This document shows positions 50,706 through 58,864 of a DNA stretch of 64,000 nucleotides, piece after piece. Made by a program: the position numbers and the translations under genes. This DNA comes from Actinoalloteichus fjordicus (GTDB lineage Bacteria > Actinomycetota > Actinomycetes > Mycobacteriales > Pseudonocardiaceae), in assembly GCF_001941625.1 (NCBI RefSeq), contig NZ_CP016076.1:5254001-5318000 (forward strand), read 5' to 3'. Each line of letters starts with the position of its first letter. Position 1 is the stretch's first letter. The notes beneath the pieces were generated by a model. That model saw nothing but the letters and a program-made list of their open reading frames with translations, made no database searches and had not been told where the DNA came from.

Positions 50706-51677
50706 TCACCCCTCACGCCCCGTCGGCCAGGCCGCCCGACTCAGCCGGGCGGTCAGGGTGCGGAGGTGCTCGACCAGCTCGGGTGGTTCGCGGACCTCGA
50801 ACTCGAAGCCGAAGGCGGCCACCCACACCGCGAGCTGATCGAGGCTGTCCGAGCCGATGCGCAGCGTGCAGGTCTCCTCGTCGATCGGCTCGACGAGGCC
50901 GAGGGTGGGCGGCACCTCGTCGGCGACGTCCTGGGCGGAGCCGTGCATGGTGAGGACCGCCTGGTAGTACCGGACGGCGGTGGTCGTGCCCAGCGCGACG
51001 TGGTCGGCGAGGTCGCCGGGCGGCAGTGCCCTCGGCACGAATCGGGGGCCGGTCGGGATGCGCAGCGTGGACCTGTCGACGCGGAACGTCCGCCAGTCCG
51101 CAGGCCGGGTGTCCCAGGCGAAGAGGTACCAGCGCTGTCCGTTGTGGACCAGCCGGTAGGGCTCCACGTCGCGCAGGGTGGTCGTCCCCTGGTGAGAGAC
51201 ATAGTCGAACCGCAGCCGCTGCCGGTCGCGCACCGCAGCGGCGATCGCGGTCAGCGTGGCCGGGTCGACGGTGGGGCCGAGCAAGGGCATCGTCACCAGC
51301 GCCGCGCTGAGCGTGCTGACCTGATAACGCAGTCGCGACGGCAGCATCTTGTCGAGCTTGGTCAACGCCTGGACGGAGGTCTCCGCGATGCCGGTGATCG
51401 CCCCGACCGAGGCCATCCGCAGTCCCACGGCGATCGCCACCGCCTCGTCGTCGTCGAGCAGCAGCGGCGGCAGCGAGGCGCCTGCGGCCATCTGGTAGCC
51501 ACCGCCGACCCCGCCGACGGCGTTGACGGGATATCCCAGGCCCCGGAGCTTGTCGACATCGCGTCGCACCGTCCTGGGGCTCACCCCGAGGCGCGCCGAG
51601 AGATCGGCGCCGGAGAAGTCCCGATGCGTCTGCAGCAGGCCGAGCAGCCGCAGCAGCCGAGCCGAGGTGGCCAACAT
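50706..51677 (-). CDS. WYL-domain transcriptional regulator
   Basis: 323 aa. N-terminal DeoR-like HTH (RLLRLLGLLQTHRDFSGADLSARLGVSPRTVRRDV), then the WYL domain (RLRFDYVSHQGTTTLRDVEPYRLVHNGQRWYLFAWD) with WYLFAWD replacing the exact WYL triplet, and the WCX C-terminal domain. It is divergent from the NmrA-like gene; 62 bp separate them and contain a GCCA-GTC-TGGC dyad at 51681-51691. Such pairs commonly form a regulator/target unit. Confidence 0.92.
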   Translation of the reverse strand: MLATSARLLRLLGLLQTHRDFSGADLSARLGVSPRTVRRDVDKLRGLGYPVNAVGGVGGGYQMAAGASLPPLLLDDDEAVAIAVGLRMASVGAITGIAETSVQALTKLDKMLPSRLRYQVSTLSAALVTMPLLGPTVDPATLTAIAAAVRDRQRLRFDYVSHQGTTTLRDVEPYRLVHNGQRWYLFAWDTRPADWRTFRVDRSTLRIPTGPRFVPRALPPGDLADHVALGTTTAVRYYQAVLTMHGSAQDVADEVPPTLGLVEPIDEETCTLRIGSDSLDQLAVWVAAFGFEFEVREPPELVEHLRTLTARLSRAAWPTGREG

Positions 51678-51739
51678 TCGGCCAGTCTGGCAACAATCGA
51701 GGACGAAGGCTGACCGCGAAGGCTCCTACCGTCTGCGCC

Positions 51740-52588
51740 ATGACCGAAGCAGCCTCCCGCACCATTCTCGTCGCAGGCGCCACCGGCACTGTCGGGCGTC
51801 CCCTCGTCGAACAGCTCCTGGCCGCAGGCCATCGCGTCCGCGCCCTCACCCGAGACCCCCGCAAGGCGGACCTGCCCGCAGGCGCCGAGGCGGTGGCAGG
51901 CAACCTCGCCGACGTCGCAGGACTCGACGGAGTGTTCGACGGCGTCGACGCCGCGCACCTGATCAGCTTCGACGGCGCGGACTTCTCCCCGCTCACCACC
52001 GGGCCGGAGATCGTCGCCCTCGCGGAGCAGGCGGGCGTCCGCCGAGTGACCGTGCTTCGCGGTGACATCACGACGGGACCGTTCGAGGCGGCCGTCGAGG
52101 CGAGCGGCCTGACCTGGACCTACCTGGCTCCGGTCGAGTTCATGTCCAACGCCCTGGAATGGGCCGAGTCGGTGCGCCGCGCAGGCGTCGTCCGGGAGGG
52201 CTTCGCCGAGTCCCAGAGCGCGATGATCCACGAGGCGGACATCGCCGCCGTCGCCGCGACGGTGCTGACCAGCGACGACGACGCCCATTCCGCGCAGGAG
52301 CACTGGCTGACCGGGCCCGAGGTGCTGACGCCGCCCGACAAGGTGCGCATCATCGGCGAGGTCCTCCGCCGCGAGGTGCGCTATGTCGAGCTGAGCCGGG
52401 AGGAGGTCGTCGCCGAGTGGCGGCAGAGCGGATACTCGGACTCCGACGTCGAGTTCTTCCTGGCCATGCGGACTGAGACGCCTGCGGCGGGCCGCACCGT
52501 GCTGCCCACCGTCGAGCAGGTCACCGGCAGGCCTGCGCGGACCTTCGCGCAGTGGGTTCGGGAGAACGCCGAGGCGTTCGGCGGCTGA
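51740..52588 (+). CDS. NmrA-like NAD(P)-binding protein
   Basis: 282-aa atypical SDR: ILVAGATGTVGRPLVEQLLAAGHRVRALTRDP at the N-terminus, no catalytic YxxxK. Similar to NmrA/HSCARG redox sensors and quinone oxidoreductases (QorB-like). WTYLAPVEFMSNALEW is the usual active-site segment of the group. Divergent WYL regulator suggests inducible expression. Confidence 0.9.
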   Translation: MTEAASRTILVAGATGTVGRPLVEQLLAAGHRVRALTRDPRKADLPAGAEAVAGNLADVAGLDGVFDGVDAAHLISFDGADFSPLTTGPEIVALAEQAGVRRVTVLRGDITTGPFEAAVEASGLTWTYLAPVEFMSNALEWAESVRRAGVVREGFAESQSAMIHEADIAAVAATVLTSDDDAHSAQEHWLTGPEVLTPPDKVRIIGEVLRREVRYVELSREEVVAEWRQSGYSDSDVEFFLAMRTETPAAGRTVLPTVEQVTGRPARTFAQWVRENAEAFGG

Positions 52589-52693
52589 CCGCGTCGACGC
52601 CGACATCGGTTCGCGAGCCCGGATCGCGGCGGCGCGCGGCGTCGTTCACCCGCCGCTCGCGGACCGCCACCCGCCCGCCGTCGAGGGGACTTC

Positions 52694-53788
52694 ATGACGC
52701 TCCTGACCCGCCGCGCCCTCAACCGGGCGACGTCGGCGCGACAGTTCCTGCTGGCGCGGACCTCGGCCTCGGCGCCCGAGGTGATCGAACACCTCGTCGG
52801 CCTCCAGGCCCAGGACCCCGATCCGCCCTACCTCGGTCTGTGGTCTCGACTCACCGCATTCGAGCTCGACCACCTGACGCGGCTGCTCGACGAGCGCACC
52901 GTGGTCCGCGCGACGCTGTTCCGGGGTACCCAGCATCTGGTGACCGCCGAGGACTACCGGTGGCTTCGCCCGCTGTTGCAGCCGATGCTGGCGCGCTGGC
53001 AGCGGGGTGCCTTCGGCCGGGCGACCGCCGGTCTCGATCTCGCCGAGCTGGCCGCCACAGCACGAGTGTTTCTCGGGCACGACGTCGTGACCAGGCCCGT
53101 GTTGGGTCGGGCATTGGCCGAGAAGTGGCCGGGCCGCGACCCGGTCGGGCTGGCCCGCTCCGTGCAGGGGCTGTTGCCGGTGATCCACCCGCCGCCCGAC
53201 GGCACCTGGCGGCGGCGCGGCGCGACGCCGTTCGTCCTCGCCGAACACTGGCTCGGCCGCAGCCTGGCCGACGCTCCCGAGCCTGCCCGCCTGATCCAGC
53301 GCTATCTGGCGGCCTTCGGCCCGGCCACCGTCAAGGACGTCCAGGCGTGGAGCGGACTGACCCGACTCCGCGAACCGGTCGACGACCTCCGCCCACGGCT
53401 GCGCGTCTTCCGCGACGAGGCGGGCCGGGAGCTGTTCGACCTGCCCGAGGCACCGCGCCCCGACCCTGACGTGCCCGCCCCCGTCCGCTTCCTCGCCGCC
53501 CTGGACAACGTGGTCCTCGCCCACACCGACCGGTCGCGGATGATGACCGACGATCGACGTCGACATGTCATCGTCGAGGCGGCCGTGACCGTGGACGGCT
53601 TCGTCCGGGGCGTGTGGAGCATCCGACGCGAGGGCGGGCTCGCGACGCTGGACGTTCGGCTCTTCGCCCCGGTGACAAGCGCGGAGGAGACGGCGCTGAC
53701 CGAGGAGGGCGCGCGGCTGCTGCGCTTCGCCGCAGCCGAGGAGGGCAGGCACGACATCCGATTCCGTCCCGTCGACCAGAGCGCGTAG
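52694..53788 (+). CDS. AlkZ/AlkX-like DNA glycosylase (HTH_42 family)
   Basis: 364 aa of tandem winged helices. VGLQAQDPDPPYLGLWSRL carries the QxQ motif (Gln38, Gln40) that is catalytic in AlkZ, the glycosylase that unhooks interstrand crosslinks and protects the azinomycin producer. Also TLFRGTQHLVTAEDYRWL and GPATVKDVQAWSGL, typical of the family. Most actinomycetes carry a housekeeping AlkX-type member; whether this one is a self-resistance AlkZ cannot be told from sequence. GAGGGGA precedes the ATG. Confidence 0.85.
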   Translation: MTLLTRRALNRATSARQFLLARTSASAPEVIEHLVGLQAQDPDPPYLGLWSRLTAFELDHLTRLLDERTVVRATLFRGTQHLVTAEDYRWLRPLLQPMLARWQRGAFGRATAGLDLAELAATARVFLGHDVVTRPVLGRALAEKWPGRDPVGLARSVQGLLPVIHPPPDGTWRRRGATPFVLAEHWLGRSLADAPEPARLIQRYLAAFGPATVKDVQAWSGLTRLREPVDDLRPRLRVFRDEAGRELFDLPEAPRPDPDVPAPVRFLAALDNVVLAHTDRSRMMTDDRRRHVIVEAAVTVDGFVRGVWSIRREGGLATLDVRLFAPVTSAEETALTEEGARLLRFAAAEEGRHDIRFRPVDQSA

Positions 53789-53864
53789 GCCAAGGCGAGG
53801 AGTGCGCACGACTCCGGCACGCCGAATCGGCCCGCCTTTCGCTGGAACAGCGGGCGGCGGGCAG

Positions 53865-53882
53865 GCCGGGCCGCCGCCCGGC
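53865..53882. terminator. Hairpin between convergent genes
   Basis: GCCGGGC-CGCC-GCCCGGC, a perfect 7-bp stem ending next to the MFS stop at 53884, convergent with the glycosylase gene. Confidence 0.6.
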
Positions 53883-53883
53883 A

Positions 53884-55185
53884 TCACGTCGGCGCGCCCG
53901 CCTGTTCGGCGGCGTCGATGGCCCGATCGGTCAAGATCCGCATGCCGACGAGCAGAGTGAACAGCACCAGTGCCATCACCGCGAACACCGTGCGCAGCCC
54001 GAAGACCTCCGCGAGCACCCCGCCGAGCACCGCGCCGACCGGCATCGTCCCCCAGGCGAGGAGCCGATAGGCGCTGTTCATCCGGCCGAGGAGCCGGTCC
54101 GGGGTGATCCGCTGCCGCAGCGACACGACGATGACGTTCCAGATGACGGTCGTGGCTCCGCCGAGCGCGAAGCCCGCCCCGATCAGGACAGGATGCGTGG
54201 TGACGGCGGGGATGCCGACGAGCACGGTCCCGCCGATGACGGACAAGGCCAGCGAGCGGGCACGTCCGAGCCGCCGTTCCACGCGCTCGGCGATGAACGA
54301 TCCGAGCAGGCTGCCGACCGCCGTGGAGGTCAACAGCAAGCCGAAGATCGGTTCGGAAAGCCCCATGGGAGAGCCGGGGCCGACCGCGTAGAGGACGAAC
54401 ACGGCGCCGGTCGCGCTCGTGGCGAGGTTGAAGACCCCGGTCATGGAGGCCAGCGTGCGAAGAATCCGATTGCCCCACAGGAAGCGCAGGCCCTCCGCGA
54501 TGTCGGCCCGCATCGTGGAGCGCCGCTCCCGAACGGGACGGAACGAACCACGCACCAGCAGCAGAGCGCCTACCGCGACGAGCCAGGCCGCGGCAGGGGT
54601 GACGACGGCGATCACCGCGCCCGCCGCCATGAGCAGACCGCCCAGCGGCGGGCCGATGAACTGGTTGGTGGTCAGCTCGGCGGCGTACAGCCGCCCGTTG
54701 GCCCGGGAGAGCTGATCGCGCGCCACGACGCTGGGCAGGATCGACTGCGCCGAGGTGTCATAGATCGTCTCGGTGATGCCGACGCCGAACGCGACGACGT
54801 AGAGCAGCCAGATCGACGCGATGTCGAGTCCGACGCAGATCGAGAGCACCCCGAGCAGCCCCGCGCGGACCAGGTTCGCGACGAGCATGGCCCGGCGACG
54901 GTCTAGCCGGTCGACCAGCGCGCCCGCCGGTAAGGCGAACAGCAGCCAGGGCAGGGTCAGCGCGATAGCCAGGCCCGCGATCAACGCGGGCGACTGGGTG
55001 TAGCGGACGGCGATGAGCGGCAGGACGACCTTGAGGACCCCGTCGGCGAGATTGGAGAGCCCCGAGGAGGTCCACAGCTGCCAGTAGCTCCGGCCGAGCG
55101 AGCGCCCTCCGGCCGGGTCGGGCCCGGCAACGGGGTCACGGCCAGCGGGGGTGTCGGGGGCCTCGGGTGTCACGGCATCGGTCAC
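53884..55185 (-). CDS. MFS transporter, MFS_3 type
   Basis: 433 aa from the GTG at 55185; an ATG at 55221 would add 12 residues, but both lie in the dyad operator. Twelve helices, with SYWQLWTSSGLSNLADGVLKVVLPLIA at the start, the motif-A loop AGALVDRLDRRRAML and SILPSVVARDQLSRANGRLYAAE. Relatives export macrolides (Mef) or other drugs. The divergent ArsR-type gene shares its operator, so this is a regulator/exporter pair. Confidence 0.9.
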   Translation of the reverse strand: MTDAVTPEAPDTPAGRDPVAGPDPAGGRSLGRSYWQLWTSSGLSNLADGVLKVVLPLIAVRYTQSPALIAGLAIALTLPWLLFALPAGALVDRLDRRRAMLVANLVRAGLLGVLSICVGLDIASIWLLYVVAFGVGITETIYDTSAQSILPSVVARDQLSRANGRLYAAELTTNQFIGPPLGGLLMAAGAVIAVVTPAAAWLVAVGALLLVRGSFRPVRERRSTMRADIAEGLRFLWGNRILRTLASMTGVFNLATSATGAVFVLYAVGPGSPMGLSEPIFGLLLTSTAVGSLLGSFIAERVERRLGRARSLALSVIGGTVLVGIPAVTTHPVLIGAGFALGGATTVIWNVIVVSLRQRITPDRLLGRMNSAYRLLAWGTMPVGAVLGGVLAEVFGLRTVFAVMALVLFTLLVGMRILTDRAIDAAEQAGAPT

Positions 55186-55223
55186 CGATGGAGTATCACA
55201 AATCGATTGAGTAAACTCCATCG
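55186..55223. promoter_or_regulatory. 38-bp palindrome shared by divergent MFS and ArsR genes
   Basis: CGATGGAGT (55186-55194) and ACTCCATCG (55215-55223) are perfect inverted repeats about the central AATCGATT (55201-55208); 14 of 19 position pairs match overall. It overlaps the MFS start codons. Confidence 0.75.
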
Positions 55224-55248
55224 ATTCGCGCCGACTACCCTGCCCGGC

Positions 55249-55830
55249 ATGGGCGATCACGACGACGACCGCCGCCGACCGAGAAGTCGGGCCACGGACG
55301 AACCCGGAGCGCCCAATGCGGACCGGAGACGGCGCAAGGCGACCCCCGAGGAGGTCAAGGCGCTGTCGCACCCGCTGCGACTGCGCATCCTGCGGCTGTG
55401 CGGGCACCGCGAGCTGACGAACAAGGAGCTCGCCGACCGGCTCGATCGCGATCCCGGCACGGTGCTGTATCACGTCCGTCAGCTCGTCGCCGCAGGCCTG
55501 CTGACACCGGCGCCCGTCCGCACCGGCACCAGCGGCGCCCTGGAGAAGCCGTACACCTACGACGGCGCGGTCTGGTGGCTGGAGGGTCCGCTCAGCGGCA
55601 CGGACGCCGTCGGCGCCCCGATCGAGGCCTTCCAGGAGGAGCTGCGGGAGGCGGGCCCCGAATCGCTCCGAGCCTACGAGCGATTCGCGCTGCACCTGTC
55701 CCCGGAAGAGGTCGACGAGCTGGACGCCCGCATCCACGCAGTCCTCCACGAGTACATCGAGACCGATTACCAGCGCCGGGACCGGCCGCTGGTCAACGGC
55801 GTCTTCATCCTGCACCGGATGGCGGAGTAG
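55249..55830 (+). CDS. ArsR-type winged-helix regulator
   Basis: 193 aa. EEVKALSHPLRLRILRLCGHRELTNKELADRLDRDPGTVLYHVRQLVAAGLL is the classical ArsR HTH_20 domain; no metal-binding cysteines are present, so it probably senses an organic ligand. The ATG at 55249 lacks a ribosome site; a TTG at 55207 is in frame but lies in the operator. Divergent from the MFS exporter. Confidence 0.88.
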   Translation: MGDHDDDRRRPRSRATDEPGAPNADRRRRKATPEEVKALSHPLRLRILRLCGHRELTNKELADRLDRDPGTVLYHVRQLVAAGLLTPAPVRTGTSGALEKPYTYDGAVWWLEGPLSGTDAVGAPIEAFQEELREAGPESLRAYERFALHLSPEEVDELDARIHAVLHEYIETDYQRRDRPLVNGVFILHRMAE

Positions 55831-56289
55831 CCGGGCGGCCTCGACGGTGCGGACCGTCTCGGGTCGGATGCTCGCCTGCGATGCCTGTTTCGGTCCTGCG
55901 GGGTGGATTCGGTGGCGGGATCGGTGTGTTCAGCCCTGCACCCGTCGAGGCGCCGGGCCCCGGAGCGGATTCGGTGGCCGGATCGCGCGCCGTCCCGCCC
56001 CCCGGTCACGAGGCCGGGCCGACCTCGCCTGGCGGAACGCAGTGATCCCGCTGCACGCGTGTCCGGCAGGCCCGCAGCGAATTCGCCGAGATTCCGGCCG
56101 CGCGACCCGAGTACAACCTGCGCCTGCCGCCGCCCGGCACGCGGCGGGCCCGCCCACCGCCACGGCGACCGGACCCCGTTCCCGCCGATCGCCGCATCCG
56201 CTCACCGGCGTCCCGATCCTCCTTCGCGCCGACGTAGCCGAGCGATTCCCGACGGGGGCCGCAGCCTTGCGGGGCCCGCTGGGGCGTCC
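55831..56289. other. Intergenic stretch without recognised gene
   Basis: 459 bp between the convergent ArsR-type and response-regulator genes. Rich in short GCCGGGC-type inverted repeats, no coding features seen. Confidence 0.4.
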
Positions 56290-56940
56290 TCAGAGGTCCA
56301 CCAGACCGCTCTCGTAGGCGAGCACGACGAGCTGCGCCCGGTCGCGGGCATCGAGTTTGGTGATCAGCCTGCTGACGTACGTGCGGGCGGTGGCCGGGCT
56401 GATGAACAAGACCTCCGCGATCTCCTGATTGTTCAGCCCGCGTCCGATCCTCGCGAGGACCTCACGCTCCCGAGCCGACAGGCTCGCGACGAGTTCTGGG
56501 CGGCCCCGCCGCCTGCCGACGGCCGCGGCGCGCATGACCTTCGCGGTGATCGACGGCGACAGCAGGGACTCCCCTGCCGCGACGCCGCGCACCGCGTGGC
56601 GCAGCTCCGCCGGTCCGATGTCCTTGAGCAGGTATCCGGCGGCACCCGCCCTGATCGCGGCGAACACGTTCTCGTCCTCGTCGAAGGTGGTGAGGATGAG
56701 CACCCTGACGTCGTCGAGCGTCGCGTCGTCGACGATCAGCCGGGTCGCCTCGATGCCGTCGAGACGAGGCATCCTGACATCCATCAGCACGACGTCGGGC
56801 CGATGCTCGCGGACGAGTGGCACGGCAACCACGCCGTCCGCCGCCTCGGCCACCACCGTGATGTCGCCGTCTCGCTCGACCAGCGCACGCAGACCCGAGC
56901 GCAGCAGCGGCTCGTCCTCGGCGATGACGACGCGAATCAC
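56290..56940 (-). CDS. NarL/LuxR-type response regulator
   Basis: 216 aa. Receiver domain: acidic AEDEPLLRSGL, phospho-acceptor Asp in DVVLMDVRMP (about residue 54), Thr in ILTTFDEDE, Lys in LLKDI. The LuxR HTH follows: SLSAREREVLARIGRGLNNQEIAEVLFISPATARTYVSRLI. The GTG start overlaps the kinase stop by GTGA. Its genes of action are unknown; the divergent small membrane protein and the multicopper oxidase beyond it are candidates. Confidence 0.94.
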   Translation of the reverse strand: MIRVVIAEDEPLLRSGLRALVERDGDITVVAEAADGVVAVPLVREHRPDVVLMDVRMPRLDGIEATRLIVDDATLDDVRVLILTTFDEDENVFAAIRAGAAGYLLKDIGPAELRHAVRGVAAGESLLSPSITAKVMRAAAVGRRRGRPELVASLSAREREVLARIGRGLNNQEIAEVLFISPATARTYVSRLITKLDARDRAQLVVLAYESGLVDL

Positions 56941-58151
56941 GACGGCCTCCCGAGCGGCGGTCGGGCAGGCGGCGGTCCGGCCAGTGGAAACGTCGCCTCG
57001 ACGAGGAGGCCCTCTGCCTGCGGCCGCACGGTCACCGTGCCGCCCAACAGCGCGGCCCGCTCCCGCATCCCGGCGATGCCTCGACCCGACGGCTGCTCCC
57101 CGCCGTCGCCGCCGAACCGCGTCCCCCGCCTGCCGTCGTCCTGAACGCGCAGGCGGAGTGTGTCGTCCTCGATCCTGGTCAGGACGATGACACCGGTCGC
57201 GTCGGCATGTCTGATCACGTTGGTCACGGCCTCCTGCACGATGCGATGGACTGTGGCGGCGACGGTGGCGGGCACCCGCGGGGGCTCGGCGATCAGCTCG
57301 GCCGTCACCTCGAGGCCTGCCTGACGCGCGCTGTCCAGGATGTCCTCGATGCCCGCGAGCCTCAGCGGCGCGCGGGCATCGTCCTCGTGGGCTCCCGGCG
57401 CGCGGAGCATGGCGACCGTCGAGCGCAGCTCGCGCAGGGATCGCGACGTCGCGTCGGTGACGTTGCCGAGCGACCGCATCGCGGCGTCCTCGTCCACGCC
57501 GATCGCCTCGCGGGCGACGTTGGCGTGGACGGACACGACCGTCAGTGCATGGCCGACCGTGTCGTGCAGATCGCGCGCGACTCGGAGCCGCTCCTCCTGC
57601 ATGCGCTGTTCGGCCTGATCCCTGGCGTGTTCGCGTTCGAGGTGGACGATCCGCCGCTGCTGTTCCCGAAGCTGTCTGCGGCTGCGGACGGTGACGGCCA
57701 AGGCGATCGAGCAGCCGACGAGCGCTGCGTTGGTGAGCAGGTCGTAGGCGAGGACCTGCGCGGGCTCGTTCTCGGGAGCGATTCGGAAGAACCCGGACAC
57801 GCCGAGCAGGACGAGGCCCGCGCCGATCGCCCAGCGCAACTGCCCGCTCTCGGCCGCGAAGTAGAGCGCGGCGACGGCGGGCACGGCCATGCCGATCGGC
57901 GGGTAGTCCAGGATGTAGTAACCGAAGATCGCCGCCAGCGTCGTCAGCAGCACCGCGACCGGCGCGTGGCGACGGGCGAGCAGTACCGCGCCGAGACCGC
58001 AGGCGAACAGGTACGCCCCGGCGTCCGCAGCCCCGCCCGGCGTGCCGATCGCGACGAGGAGCGAGAGCACGACGGCCTGCCCGACGGCGGTGAGGACGAG
58101 CAGGACCCACGCCGGGACCTCGTCGCTCTCCTCGCTCTCAGCTCGCCGCAT
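56937..58151 (-). CDS. Sensor histidine kinase, HisKA_3 type
   Basis: 404 aa. Five or so N-terminal membrane helices (residues 15-150) with almost no extracellular domain, suggesting intramembrane sensing of envelope stress. Then a coiled coil (RRQLREQQRRIVHLEREHARDQAEQR), the phospho-acceptor His in RVARDLHDTVGHALT, N-box IVQEAVTNVIRHADAT, and GRGIAGMRERAALLGG. GGGGTGGA precedes the ATG. The 5-prime region folds into perfect hairpins (58167-58265). Confidence 0.94.
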   Translation of the reverse strand: MRRAESEESDEVPAWVLLVLTAVGQAVVLSLLVAIGTPGGAADAGAYLFACGLGAVLLARRHAPVAVLLTTLAAIFGYYILDYPPIGMAVPAVAALYFAAESGQLRWAIGAGLVLLGVSGFFRIAPENEPAQVLAYDLLTNAALVGCSIALAVTVRSRRQLREQQRRIVHLEREHARDQAEQRMQEERLRVARDLHDTVGHALTVVSVHANVAREAIGVDEDAAMRSLGNVTDATSRSLRELRSTVAMLRAPGAHEDDARAPLRLAGIEDILDSARQAGLEVTAELIAEPPRVPATVAATVHRIVQEAVTNVIRHADATGVIVLTRIEDDTLRLRVQDDGRRGTRFGGDGGEQPSGRGIAGMRERAALLGGTVTVRPQAEGLLVEATFPLAGPPPARPPLGRPS

Positions 58152-58166
58152 TCCACCCCGTTCGCC

Positions 58167-58265
58167 CGTCTCCGCCGAGCGCCTCGGCGGAGACGGCAGT
58201 CATCGTGACACGTCCGCCGTCGCGGACGGGAGTAGCCGGGAGGCGACATCCGGAGTCGCCTCCCG
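58167..58265. repeat. Three consecutive perfect hairpins
   Basis: Hairpin 1: CGTCTCCGCCGAG / CTCGGCGGAGACG, 13-bp stem, 3-nt loop (58167-58195). Hairpin 2: CGTCCGC / GCGGACG, 4-nt loop (58211-58228). Hairpin 3: CGGGAGGCGAC / GTCGCCTCCCG, 11-bp stem, 7-nt loop (58237-58265). They fill the divergent space between the kinase start and the small membrane-protein gene. Confidence 0.9.
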
Positions 58266-58341
58266 ACGTACGGGGACGCTCGGCGAGATGACGATTCTGG
58301 ACCGACGCGACGGACCGCCCGGCCGCCATAGCGTTCCCGGC

Positions 58342-58746
58342 ATGTCGAACTCACCGGCGTCGCAGGCAGGCTTGCCCCGGACTCGCGCCCTCAACTGGCC
58401 GCTGATCATCGGTCTCGCCGCCATCGCGCTCATCAGGCCGCTGTTCGGCCTGGTCGGCCTGATGGACCTGTTCGGAAGGCCCGCGACGCCGATCCTGCTG
58501 TTCGCCGGGATCTCGATCGCGTGGATTCTGCTCGTCGGGCTCACCGGGGTTGCTCGACCGGTGCTCACGCTCGTCCTCGCAGGCCTGATCTATGCCCTCG
58601 TCTCGATGGTGGTGGCCGGAGATCCGTTCAGCGGCGCGGTCGCCGCGCCCGTCGCGCTGCTCGGAATCCTGCTCACCGACATCGTCTGGGGTGCGGTGTG
58701 CGGTGTACTCGCCGCCGCCCTGCAACGCGTCAGGCGGGCCGGGTGA
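58342..58746 (+). CDS. Small four-helix membrane protein
   Basis: 134 aa. After a short polar N-terminus, four hydrophobic segments are evident (WPLIIGLAAIALIRPLFGLVG, ILLFAGISIAWILLVGL, VLTLVLAGLIYALVSMVV, APVALLGILLTDIVWGAVCGVL). I do not recognise the family. Divergent from the kinase gene, with three hairpins between; membrane proteins in this place are often targets or modulators of the linked two-component system. Confidence 0.7.
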   Translation: MSNSPASQAGLPRTRALNWPLIIGLAAIALIRPLFGLVGLMDLFGRPATPILLFAGISIAWILLVGLTGVARPVLTLVLAGLIYALVSMVVAGDPFSGAVAAPVALLGILLTDIVWGAVCGVLAAALQRVRRAG

Positions 58747-58864
58747 GCCGCCCGAGCCGCCGAGGCAGACTCCGCGTCCCGACATGTCACGAGCCTGCGC
58801 CGTCGGTCACCGCCGAGGCCCGTAGGCAGGCCTGCACCCCGCACGAGACTGGAGTTCCCTGCTG

